Notes under the pieces: generated by a model
Databases searched by the model: none
What the model was told of the DNA's origin: nothing
The model's input: only the letters and a program-made list of their open reading frames with translations
Source: Bacillota bacterium
GTDB taxonomy: Bacteria; Bacillota; Dehalobacteriia; UBA4068
NCBI GenBank assembly: GCA_030528765.1
Contig: JAUMYD010000068.1
Coordinates: 1-9,099 of the forward strand
Direction: 5' to 3'
Length of the DNA: 9,099 nt
Made by a program: the position numbers and the translations under genes
Shown: positions 1-6,919 of the stretch, in pieces
How the letters are laid out: every line of letters starts with the position of its first letter
How positions within the stretch are numbered: the stretch's first letter is position 1

Positions 1-1
1 C

Positions 2-2785
2 GTCTGCGGCTCCTGCTCCGTCATCCTTAATGGGGAGCTGGTTCGTTCCTGCACAAAGAAAATGAAAAACATCCAGGAATACAGCCAGGTCATCACCGTG
101 GAGGGCATCGGCACCCCCATGCATCCCCATCCCATCCAGATCGCTTTCATGAACAACGGCTCCATCCAGTGCGGTTTCTGCATCCCCGGCTTCGTGGTCT
201 CCACCTATGCCCTGCTGATGAAGAACAACAACCCCACTCGTCAGGATGTTCGCGATTGGTTCACCAAGAACAAAAACGTCTGCCGCTGCACCGGCTACAA
301 ACAGATCGTAGACGGCGTTATGGCTGCCGCGAAAGTCATGCGCGGTGAAGCCACTGTGGAAGACATCACCTATCAGCTGCCGGAAGACGGAGAATTCTAC
401 GGCAAGCCCATCGTCCGTCCCACCGCCCTGGCCAAAGTCTGCGGCGTTGCCGATTACGGCGATGATCAGGAGCTGAAGATGCCTCCCAACAGCTGGCATG
501 CAGTCATGGTTCAGCCCAAGCTCTGCCACCATGGTCTCATCAAGAGCATCGATATCTCCGAAGCGCAGGAAATGCCCGGCGTTGCCAAGGTCATCCTGGC
601 CAAGGACATCATTGAAGCCGGCGGCACCAACATCATGCCCGAAGGCCAGTTCCATGAACGCTCCAAGGTCACTGCCCCCGCCCGTAAGATCCTCTGCGAT
701 ACCAAGATCTTCCGTTATGGCGATGTGGTAGCTATGGTCGTTGCAGACACCAAGAAGCATGCACAGGAAGCCGCAAAGAAGGTCAAGGTGGAAGTGGAAA
801 AACTGCCCGAATACCTGACCTACCTGGATGCTGTTATGCCCGACGCCATGCGCGTCCATGAGGAGACCCCCAATATCTTCGCAGAACAGCCCGTCATGAA
901 GGGCGTTGGTCTGGAAGATGCTTCCAAGGTCGGCGAGATCATCGAAGGCTCTGACTTCTTCGTAGAAGGCAGCTTCCATTCTTCCCGCGAACCGCACCTC
1001 TCCATCGAAGGCGATACCGTTCAGGCTTACTTTGATGAAGATGGCATGCTCACCTTCCAGTGCAAATCTCAGGGCGTCTACTCCTCCCTGGGCCGCATCG
1101 GCAACTCCCTGGGCATCCCGAAAGACAAAATGCGCGTCATCATGAACCCCACCGGCGCTTCCTTCGGCTGGTCTACCCACGCCGGCGATCTCTGCCTGGT
1201 TGGCGCTGCTGCCATCATCATGCAGGCTCCTGTCGCCCTCTCCATGAGCTATGAAGAACATCAGCATTTCTCCGGCAAACGCTGCGCCTCTTACTCCAAC
1301 GGCCGTGTTGGCTGCGACAAGGACGGCCACATCACCGCTGCTGAATTCGATATCGGTCTGGATCACGGTGCATACAGCTGGGGCGGCGATGACGTCATGA
1401 CCAAAGCCCCCCGCTTCACCTTCTTCCCCTACTACATTCCCCATGTAGCCGGTCTCTCCCGCGTTGCCAATACCAACCATACCTTTGGTACCGCTTATCG
1501 TTCCTACGGCTCTCCTCAGGCTTACACCTGCAGTGAAGCCCTCATGGATATGCTGGCAGAAGAAGCAGGCATCGATCCCTTCGAATTCCGTTGGATCAAC
1601 ATTGCCCGCGAAGGCCAGACCAACATCAACAGCTATCCCTTCCGTCAGTATCCCATGGAAGAGATGATGAAGATGATGAAGCCCGAATACGACCGTGCCG
1701 TTGCTGAAGCCAAGGCTGCGGACAAGCCCGAGCTGCGCCGCGGCGTAGGTCTGGCCTGGGGCGCATTCAATGTCACCGAAGGCCCCACCGACATCGCCTC
1801 CGCTGCTCTGGAACTGATGCCCGATGGCAAGATCAAGAAATACGATACCTATCAGGAACTGGGCCAGGGCGGAGATATCGGCTCCCTGATGCTCACCCTG
1901 GAAGCCCTGAAGCCCCTGGGCATCAAACCGGAAGATGTGACTCTGGTACAGAACGATACCAAGATCTGCCCCGACTCCGGTATGTCCGGCGCTTCCCGCA
2001 CCCACTTCATGAGCGGTAACGCCACCATCAACGCTGCGGAAAAACTGCTGGATGCTATGCGGAAAGCAGATGGCAGCTATCGTACCTATGATGAAATGGT
2101 CGCCGAAGGCATTCCCACCAAATACACCGGCACCTATTCCTGCACCGCAGTGGAAGGCCTCTGCCGTCCCGACCCCAACACCGGCATCGGCGATCCTTCC
2201 CCCGCTTACACCTACTGCCTGAACATGGCAGAAGTGGAAGTGGACACCGCCACCGGCAAAGCCCGCTGCATCCGCTTCACCTGCGTCGATGACGTTGGTA
2301 AGATCGGTAACATCCAGGCTGTTAACGGCCAGGCTTACGGCGGCATCAGCCACAGCATCGGCTTCGCTCTCTCCGAGATCTATCATGATGTGAAGAAACA
2401 CACCAACATCGCATCCTGCGGCGTTCCCTACTGCAATGATATCCCGGATGAGATCAACGTGATCCACTATGAGCGTCCCGATGAACAGGGTCCCTTCGGT
2501 TCCTCCGGCGCTTCTGAAGCCTTCCAGGCTTCCGGCCACGTGGCTGTTCTGAACGCCATCAACAATGCCTGCGGCGTCCGCATCTATGAAATGCCCGCCA
2601 CCCCCGATAAGATCAAAGCGGGTCTGGATGCCATCGCAGCCGGTCAGCCCTGCCCCAAACCCCAGAAATACTTCCTGGGCTCCGACCTCTACGAGGAACT
2701 GGAAAACATCAAAGCCAACCCGGTTAAATTCGGCGGCGAGGACTTCTTCATCCCGCTCGGCGAGGGTGCAGAGAAATTCTTCTAA
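2..2785 (+). CDS. Molybdopterin-dependent aldehyde oxidoreductase (MOP type), 5' end missing
   Basis: A xanthine oxidase-family molybdenum hydroxylase that most likely oxidises aldehydes to carboxylic acids in the cytoplasm through Mo-pterin and two [2Fe-2S] clusters. The frame stays open to the left edge, so the ATG at 62 is internal. Codons at 5, 14 and 50 give Cys matching D. gigas MOP C45, C48 and C60. Counting from the ATG at 62, C37, C40, C74 and C76 match the second cluster (C100, C103, C137, C139), all at one constant offset. About 43 residues are therefore missing. The Mo domain follows: SFGW near 367-370, YRSYGSPQ 479-486, GQGGDIG 601-607, MSGASR 641-646, and the presumed catalytic Glu819 in GSSGASEA. 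Two oddities are GASE where MOP has GVGE, and a tail of about 48 residues beyond the usual end. Arg codons are almost all CGT or CGC, unlike the genes downstream, which suggests strong expression. The exact substrate is unknown. Family call is firm. Confidence 0.93.
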   Translation, partial: VCGSCSVILNGELVRSCTKKMKNIQEYSQVITVEGIGTPMHPHPIQIAFMNNGSIQCGFCIPGFVVSTYALLMKNNNPTRQDVRDWFTKNKNVCRCTGYKQIVDGVMAAAKVMRGEATVEDITYQLPEDGEFYGKPIVRPTALAKVCGVADYGDDQELKMPPNSWHAVMVQPKLCHHGLIKSIDISEAQEMPGVAKVILAKDIIEAGGTNIMPEGQFHERSKVTAPARKILCDTKIFRYGDVVAMVVADTKKHAQEAAKKVKVEVEKLPEYLTYLDAVMPDAMRVHEETPNIFAEQPVMKGVGLEDASKVGEIIEGSDFFVEGSFHSSREPHLSIEGDTVQAYFDEDGMLTFQCKSQGVYSSLGRIGNSLGIPKDKMRVIMNPTGASFGWSTHAGDLCLVGAAAIIMQAPVALSMSYEEHQHFSGKRCASYSNGRVGCDKDGHITAAEFDIGLDHGAYSWGGDDVMTKAPRFTFFPYYIPHVAGLSRVANTNHTFGTAYRSYGSPQAYTCSEALMDMLAEEAGIDPFEFRWINIAREGQTNINSYPFRQYPMEEMMKMMKPEYDRAVAEAKAADKPELRRGVGLAWGAFNVTEGPTDIASAALELMPDGKIKKYDTYQELGQGGDIGSLMLTLEALKPLGIKPEDVTLVQNDTKICPDSGMSGASRTHFMSGNATINAAEKLLDAMRKADGSYRTYDEMVAEGIPTKYTGTYSCTAVEGLCRPDPNTGIGDPSPAYTYCLNMAEVEVDTATGKARCIRFTCVDDVGKIGNIQAVNGQAYGGISHSIGFALSEIYHDVKKHTNIASCGVPYCNDIPDEINVIHYERPDEQGPFGSSGASEAFQASGHVAVLNAINNACGVRIYEMPATPDKIKAGLDAIAAGQPCPKPQKYFLGSDLYEELENIKANPVKFGGEDFFIPLGEGAEKFF

Positions 2786-2805
2786 TCCCAAGCGAGGCGC
2801 GATCC

Positions 2806-2834
2806 TGCAAAAAGATGCTCTGCATCTTTTTGTA
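2806..2834 (+). terminator. Terminator hairpin after the aldehyde oxidoreductase gene
   Basis: AAAAAGATGC at 2809-2818 pairs perfectly with GCATCTTTTT at 2822-2831 around a TCT loop; the stem extends by C-G, G-U and T-A pairs outward. It begins about 23 bases after the stop codon. The five T residues lie in the 3' arm opposite five A residues, the usual A-tract/U-tract terminator arrangement. The call is inferred from structure and position. Confidence 0.6.
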
Positions 2835-2839
2835 AGCCT

Positions 2840-2858
2840 TTCCCGGCTCTGCCGGGAA
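2840..2858. other. Second intergenic hairpin with the same TCT loop
   Basis: TTCCCGGC at 2840-2847 pairs perfectly with GCCGGGAA at 2851-2858 around a TCT loop, the same loop as the hairpin just upstream. No T tract follows on the + strand, so it is not a classical terminator on its own. It could be a backup pause site, a transcript 3'-end stabiliser, or part of a larger RNA fold. Confidence 0.5.
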
Positions 2859-2886
2859 CAGGCAGATAAGAGCAACAAAACACAAA

Positions 2887-2917
2887 GGGCAAGCCGGGGT
2901 TTTCTCCCGGCTTGCCC
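2887..2917. other. 12-bp GC-rich hairpin, possible terminator
   Basis: GGGCAAGCCGGG at 2887-2898 pairs perfectly with CCCGGCTTGCCC at 2906-2917 around a 7-base T-rich loop. On the + strand the sequence that follows is not T-rich. On the minus strand the hairpin is followed by a T-rich run (complement of 2873-2886), so it would terminate transcription entering from the right. It could instead be an RNA stability or regulatory hairpin in the leader of the next gene. Confidence 0.5.
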
Positions 2918-2977
2918 AGCTTCTGGAAAGCAGGCAGCAACAGCTATATTCCTTTTCCCCTTTTTATGGATTTCCAC

Positions 2978-3042
2978 AAGGCAAGCAAAGACCAAAACCG
3001 CCAAGAGCAGGGAGCAGCTTCACTTCCCTGCTTGTTTGCCTT
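2978..3042 (+). promoter_or_regulatory. Nested inverted repeats in the leader of the dicluster gene
   Basis: AGCAGGGA at 3006-3013 pairs with TCCCTGCT at 3025-3032, and AAGGCAA at 2978-2984 can pair with TTGCCTT at 3036-3042 to enclose it. A short T run follows (3041-3044). The element lies 70 to 134 bases upstream of the chosen start codon. It could be an attenuator or leader structure. I recognise no known riboswitch core here. Confidence 0.25.
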
Positions 3043-3097
3043 TTGAAAATCCCCGCAACCGAAGCTTTCCCGCCCCTGTGGCGCTGCACAAAGCATC

Positions 3098-3106
3098 AAG
3101 AGGAGA
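3098..3106 (+). promoter_or_regulatory. Ribosome binding site that fixes the start at 3112
   Basis: AAGAGGAGA, with AGGAG at 3101-3105, lies six bases before the ATG at 3112. The in-frame ATG at 3043 has no comparable site, and the 23 residues it would add look unlike the Fe-S domain that begins right after Met3112. The shorter start is therefore preferred. Confidence 0.8.
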
Positions 3107-3111
3107 TACCT

Positions 3112-5595
3112 ATGGATCATTTTGAGCAGGCATTGGCAAAAATGAGAACCTGTTATGAGAAGGAAGCGCCCTTCTGCGCGGATCGTTGCCCTTTTCGCCT
3201 GGATGTGCGGGAATTTATGCTGCGGCTGAAGCGAGGCAGCATGAATTCCGCTTTCCGCAGCTTTTCCAATGGGGTGGGCTTTCCCGGCCTGGTGGCCCGG
3301 CTCTGCCCCGGCTACTGTGAGGCTGCCTGCCCCCGGCAGAAAACGGACAGCCCCGTTCGTCTGCATATGCTGGAGGAAGCGGTCTATCGCTGCGCCTCCA
3401 ACACCAAGCCCAACAGCTACAATCTGCCGCCCAAGGAAGGCAAATTTGCCATCGTGGGCGGGGGCATCAGCGGCCTGGGCTGCGCACTGCGGCTCTGCAA
3501 CAAAAAATATCAGGTGACGATCTTTGAAGCCACGGAGCGTGTGGGCGGCCATGTGCTGCAGCTGCTGGATCCGGAGGAAGCCACTTCCCTCATCGAGCGG
3601 GAATTCATCTATGAGCACTATCAGCTTCGAGCCGGGGAGCGGATCACAGACCCGGCTGCCCTGCTGAAAGCCAATGGCGGCGAATTCGATGCGGTCTACG
3701 TCGCCACCGGCAAGGATGGGGATGACTTTGGGCTGGAAGCCCTGACCGACGGGGCCATTCCCTGCGCCACCAATGTTCCCGGCCTCTTCCTGGGCGGCTC
3801 TCTGATGGGTGCGGACAGCATGCACGCCCTGGCGCAGGGCATGACTGCCGCCACTGTGCTGGAGAATTACTACAAAACCGGGGTGCTGAAATCTGCCTCC
3901 GCCATCCCCCCCACGAAGATGGTGCTGGATCCCTCCGCGTTGGAAATGAAAGAAGGCCCGGAGGCCACGGAAGCGGACGGCGGCTTCAGCAAGGCAGAGG
4001 CCATCGAGGAAGCCAAGCGCTGCATCGGCTGCCGCTGCGATGCCTGCTTCCGGCACTGCCCCATGTTCAAATACTTCGATAAATTCCCTCTGCGGCTGGC
4101 AGAGGAAGTGCGCATGACCGTTTACCCGGTGACGCTGGATCACGATGGCACCGTGGCCAGCCGCCTCATCTCCACCTGCAACCAGTGCGGCCTCTGCGCG
4201 GAGGTTTGCCCCCTGGAGCTGGATATGGGGGATCTGCTGCTGACCGCTCACCAGATGATGGCGGTGAAGGAAAGCTGGCCCTGGCCCTTCCACGAATTCT
4301 TCATCCGGGATATGGAGGAGGCCAATGGCCGCTACGGCCTGGTTTATCGTCCTCAGGAAGAAAAAGACTGCGATTATGTATTTTATCCCGGCTGCCAGCT
4401 GGGCGCTTCCGAGCCCCGCTATGTGACAGCTCCCTATGCCTACCTGCAGGAAAGCATGGAGAACCTGGGGCTTTATCTGGGCTGCTGCGGCGCACCTGCG
4501 ATCTGGGCCGGGGATACGAAGCGGCAGGAACAGGTGCATGCAGAGATTCGGCAAAACTGGGAGCAGCTGGGCAAGCCCTGCTTCATCCTGGCCTGCCCCA
4601 GCTGCCAGCAGATGTTCAGCAAATACCTGCCGGAGATCCCCACCGCTTCCCTCTATGATATTCTGGCAGAGCAGGGTCTGCAGCCGCCGAAGCAGGCAGG
4701 TGGACAGATCAGTGTTTACGACCCCTGCGCCTGCCGTCACCAGCCGGAGCTGAATGCCCGCATCCGGGAGCTGAGCGCCGCTGCCGGCTATGAAAACATC
4801 CCCCTGCTCTATGAAGGGCAATTCGCCCAGTGCTGCTCCTGGGGCGGGCAGATCGCCCTCACCAACCCGCCCTACAGCAAATGGCTGGCCAATACCCGCG
4901 CCCACGAGAATGAGCTGCCCTATATCTGCTATTGCAGCAACTGCCGGGACATCTTCAGCCGCCAGGGCAAGGAAAGCCGACACATTCTGGATGTCCTCTT
5001 TGATCTGAACGGCTGGCAGCGGCAAGCGCCCCGTCTGGATCAGCGTCTGGCGAACAGGGCCAAACTGAAGCAGGAATTCATCCCGGAAGAAAACGGGAGA
5101 GAATGCCTGAAAGACAGCAGTCTGCACCTGGAAATTCCCACGGAAATGCTGGAAAAGCTGGATCAGGAATATCTGCTGGCGGAGGATCTGCTGCAGGTCA
5201 TCCTGGAGGCAGAGGCCAGCGGAAAGCATCTGATCGATGCAGATAGCAGCAGCCGCCTGGCCCATGGCATGGCAGGCCGCATGACGCTCTGGGCAGAATA
5301 CCGCCCGCAGGAAGCAGGCTATGTGCTGCTGAATGCCTATGGACACCGCATGCACATCGCCAGCGATTACGAGCCGGATGCCACCCAGAGCAAGCGGGAG
5401 ACAGCTCCGGAAAGCGGCCTTTATTGTCACAGCTGCAATGCCGCTTTGGTGGAGAAAAAGACCCACTTCGGCTATCTGAGCTACAGCTTCAGCGCCAATA
5501 TCCAGTGCTGCCCGGTCTGCGGACAAGTCTACATCCCGGAAAGCCTGGTCAAAGGGCGAATCGCCCAGGTGGAAATGACCCTGGAAGACAAATAA
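3112..5595 (+). CDS. Flavin/dicluster Fe-S oxidoreductase with CCG domains, fused to a DVU_1557-like redox domain
   Basis: An 827-residue cytoplasmic electron-transfer protein without signal peptide or membrane segments. Domains in order: a GltD-type N-terminal Fe-S domain (C14, C22, C26, C65, C69, C73); an FAD-binding fold (GGGISGLG 116-123, E139, VATG 197-200, GLFLGGSLMG 224-233); a dicluster ferredoxin segment (C304, C307, C309, C312, C316, then C356, C359, C362, C366); CCG domain 1 (C428, C458-C459, C495, C498); CCG domain 2 (C539, C574-C575, C608, C611), as in HdrD or GlpC; a helical segment about 675-750 ending NAYGHRMHI; and a zinc-ribbon-like tail (C772, C775, C800, C803) ending in LEDK. 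The part up to about 650 fits the pyridine nucleotide-disulfide oxidoreductase/dicluster-binding family known near aldehyde oxidoreductase genes; the tail fits the small DVU_1557 family (from memory). The NAD(P)H-binding half of the flavin domain is absent. It lies 326 bases after the molybdoenzyme gene. Electron acceptor or cofactor-maturation partner of that enzyme is inferred; the actual reaction is unknown. Confidence 0.85.
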   Translation: MDHFEQALAKMRTCYEKEAPFCADRCPFRLDVREFMLRLKRGSMNSAFRSFSNGVGFPGLVARLCPGYCEAACPRQKTDSPVRLHMLEEAVYRCASNTKPNSYNLPPKEGKFAIVGGGISGLGCALRLCNKKYQVTIFEATERVGGHVLQLLDPEEATSLIEREFIYEHYQLRAGERITDPAALLKANGGEFDAVYVATGKDGDDFGLEALTDGAIPCATNVPGLFLGGSLMGADSMHALAQGMTAATVLENYYKTGVLKSASAIPPTKMVLDPSALEMKEGPEATEADGGFSKAEAIEEAKRCIGCRCDACFRHCPMFKYFDKFPLRLAEEVRMTVYPVTLDHDGTVASRLISTCNQCGLCAEVCPLELDMGDLLLTAHQMMAVKESWPWPFHEFFIRDMEEANGRYGLVYRPQEEKDCDYVFYPGCQLGASEPRYVTAPYAYLQESMENLGLYLGCCGAPAIWAGDTKRQEQVHAEIRQNWEQLGKPCFILACPSCQQMFSKYLPEIPTASLYDILAEQGLQPPKQAGGQISVYDPCACRHQPELNARIRELSAAAGYENIPLLYEGQFAQCCSWGGQIALTNPPYSKWLANTRAHENELPYICYCSNCRDIFSRQGKESRHILDVLFDLNGWQRQAPRLDQRLANRAKLKQEFIPEENGRECLKDSSLHLEIPTEMLEKLDQEYLLAEDLLQVILEAEASGKHLIDADSSSRLAHGMAGRMTLWAEYRPQEAGYVLLNAYGHRMHIASDYEPDATQSKRETAPESGLYCHSCNAALVEKKTHFGYLSYSFSANIQCCPVCGQVYIPESLVKGRIAQVEMTLEDK

Positions 5596-5611
5596 GCACA
5601 ACAGGATACGT

Positions 5612-5632
5612 ACACGTTCGTTTCGTATGTGT
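5612..5632. repeat. Imperfect inverted repeat just after the dicluster gene
   Basis: ACACGTTCG at 5612-5620 and CGTATGTGT at 5624-5632 form a stem around TTT with one mismatch and one G-U pair. It starts 16 bases after the stop codon. No T tract follows. It may be a transcript-end structure or an operator-like site; nothing decides between these. Confidence 0.25.
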
Positions 5633-5649
5633 GAAACTTCCTGCCATGA

Positions 5650-5714
5650 GAGCAGCTCCTTTCTTTTTTCCTGCCCTGAACCGGCACGATCATACCAGAA
5701 AGGAGCTGCTCTTT
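5650..5714 (+). terminator. Terminator-like hairpin with 15-bp perfect stem
   Basis: GAGCAGCTCCTTTCT at 5650-5664 is the exact reverse complement of AGAAAGGAGCTGCTC at 5697-5711, with a 32-base loop, followed by TTTG. It lies about 55 bases after the dicluster gene stop and probably ends that transcript. The loop is long for a terminator and holds a further T run (5664-5669). The 14-base core AGAAAGGAGCTGCT recurs at 8811-8824. Confidence 0.55.
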
Positions 5715-6127
5715 GCTTACGCCTTGAACATCCCCCGTATAGCGGGCGGCTTTTTGCGCCCTGCCTTTACGCAGGCCATAGGCAAAAGCGCAGCTGAGAA
5801 AAGGGCAGCCTCCCCGGCATGGAGACGAGGGCTTCGACTCCACCTCCCCCCAGGGGGGCAGCAAATAAGCAAACGCTTCTCCGTGCAGCTTGTTCAGTGC
5901 AGCACAGTCCGCAAGCCGAAAGGAAGCCCCCTCCGCGCTTTGAGGAGCAGAAAAGGCGGCGAAGCTCTCTATTGCGGCAGCAAAAACCGGGATGCGCAGA
6001 AAATTCTCTATCCCCGGAAATCGATTTTCTGCTGCCGAATCGCAGGGCGATCGTGCTCCATCCGCGTCCCTCTGACCGTCCTTTCTCAAATTCGCCCGGA
6101 TCCATCGTGGAAAGCCGCAGCGATTTG
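5715..6127. other. Gene-free stretch with serial inverted repeats
   Basis: No credible gene: frames on both strands run through with low-complexity, Arg/Pro/Gly-rich translations and no ribosome binding site. It does hold several inverted repeats: GGGCG 5744-5748 with CGCCC 5757-5761; CCTGC 5760-5764 with GCAGG 5771-5775; GGAGACGA 5821-5828 with TCGACTCC 5834-5841 (one mismatch); CCCCCCAGGGGGG at 5846-5858; and CGGCAGCA 5975-5982 with TGCTGCCG 6030-6037. It may be a degenerate intergenic repeat element or a structured leader or RNA. I do not recognise SRP RNA, RNase P RNA, 6S or tmRNA motifs. Confidence 0.4.
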
Positions 6128-6136
6128 TGGTATGAT
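6128..6136 (+). promoter_or_regulatory. Extended -10 promoter for trmO
   Basis: TGGTATGAT is a TGn extended -10 element with hexamer TATGAT (6131-6136). No good -35 is visible at the usual distance, which is acceptable for extended -10 promoters. Transcription would start near 6143, giving a short leader of about 25 bases before the trmO start codon. Confidence 0.5.
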
Positions 6137-6155
6137 GAAACAAGAATTCTTCACG

Positions 6156-6160
6156 AGGAG
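6156..6160 (+). promoter_or_regulatory. trmO ribosome binding site
   Basis: AGGAG sits seven bases before the ATG at 6168. It selects this start although the frame stays open far upstream through the gene-free stretch. The family's conserved N-terminal motif begins shortly after this Met. Confidence 0.75.
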
Positions 6161-6167
6161 AGAAAAC

Positions 6168-6890
6168 ATGGAACACTCCTTTTCCCAGGAAAGCAGAAAG
6201 CTGCAGGTCATCGCCCATATTCACACGGAATTCCCCGAAAAATTCGGCCTGCCCAGGCAGAGCGGCCTGGTTCCCGGCCTGCTGGGGGAGATCATCTTCA
6301 GCCCGGAATACCGGCAGGCAGAAGCCCTGCGCGGGCTGGAAGCGTTTTCTCATATCTGGCTGCTCTGGGGCTTTTCCGCTGCCGAGCGGGAAGGCTGGTC
6401 CCCCACGGTGCGGCCACCCCGGCTGGGCGGCAACAAGCGAATGGGGGTCTTCGCCACCCGCTCTCCCTTCCGGCCAAATCCCATCGGCCTTTCCTGCGTG
6501 AAGCTGGAGGAGATCTGCCTGCACAGCCCCAATGGCCCCATCCTGCGGGTCTCCGGCGCGGATCTGATGGATGGCACGCCCATCTATGACATCAAGCCCT
6601 ATCTCCCCTATACAGACAGCCACCCGGAAGCCAGCGGCGGCTTTGCGGAACCCCTGCGGGACTATCGGCTGGAGGTGGATATCCCGGCGGAGCTGCTGGA
6701 ACGCATCCCAGTGGCCAAGCGGGAAACCCTGCGGGAGCTGCTGGCCCAGGACCCCCGCCCCTCCTACCAGCAGGACCCGGAGCGGGTCTATGGCATGGAT
6801 TTCGCCGGGATGGCGCTGAAATTTGCTGTGCGGGATGGCGTTTTGCAGCTGCTCTCTCTGGAAAAGCAGGAAGAGAAAAACCAAAGATAA
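6168..6890 (+). CDS. trmO: tRNA (N6-threonylcarbamoyladenosine(37)-N6)-methyltransferase TrmO
   Basis: A 240-residue SAM-dependent methyltransferase that adds an N6-methyl to t6A37 in ANN-decoding tRNAs, mainly tRNA-Thr, giving m6t6A (known for E. coli TrmO, also called YaeB or TsaA; 235 residues). Matching motifs along the whole length: EKFGLPRQSGLV at 24-35, GLEAFSHIWLLWGF 56-69, PTVRPPRLGGNKRMGVFATR 79-98 continuing into SPFRPNPIGLS, DLMDGTPIYDIKPYLPY 132-148, and AQDPRPSY 193-200 followed by the Y-G-M-D-F segment. The fold is the TrmO beta-barrel rather than Rossmann type. It opens an operon, with the GyrI-like gene 29 bases downstream. No truncation or missing key residue is apparent. 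Confidence 0.95.
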   Translation: MEHSFSQESRKLQVIAHIHTEFPEKFGLPRQSGLVPGLLGEIIFSPEYRQAEALRGLEAFSHIWLLWGFSAAEREGWSPTVRPPRLGGNKRMGVFATRSPFRPNPIGLSCVKLEEICLHSPNGPILRVSGADLMDGTPIYDIKPYLPYTDSHPEASGGFAEPLRDYRLEVDIPAELLERIPVAKRETLRELLAQDPRPSYQQDPERVYGMDFAGMALKFAVRDGVLQLLSLEKQEEKNQR

Positions 6891-6919
6891 AATCAAAAAT
6901 AAAAGCAAGGAGAAGCGCC

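Noticed and set aside
2..61. Start of the aldehyde oxidoreductase at the ATG at 62
   Set aside because: The frame upstream encodes conserved [2Fe-2S] Cys residues at the correct spacing, so the gene begins outside the window.
3043..3111. Earlier in-frame ATG for the dicluster protein
   Set aside because: No ribosome binding site before it, and the extra 23 residues do not resemble the family. AGGAG at 3101-3105 supports 3112.
2786..3111. Molybdenum-cofactor riboswitch between the two redox genes
   Set aside because: Hairpins are present but I see no recognisable conserved core of the Moco RNA motif, and the position after the molybdoenzyme gene is better explained by a terminator.
3112..5595. 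A selenocysteine site in the dicluster gene, as in some neighbouring families
   Set aside because: The frame has no internal TGA; all expected redox positions are ordinary Cys.
2944..5601. 885-codon open frame on the minus strand opposite the dicluster gene
   Set aside because: The + strand protein has clear Cys and nucleotide-binding motifs. The antisense translation has no family resemblance and arises from the GC-rich codon pattern.
5715..6127. A housekeeping RNA (SRP, RNase P, 6S or tmRNA)
   Set aside because: None of the conserved sequence blocks of these RNAs could be found on either strand.
5424..6167. Upstream extension of the trmO frame by 248 codons
   Set aside because: It overlaps the end of the dicluster gene, runs through the hairpin region and has no family similarity. 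The AGGAG and promoter place the start at 6168.
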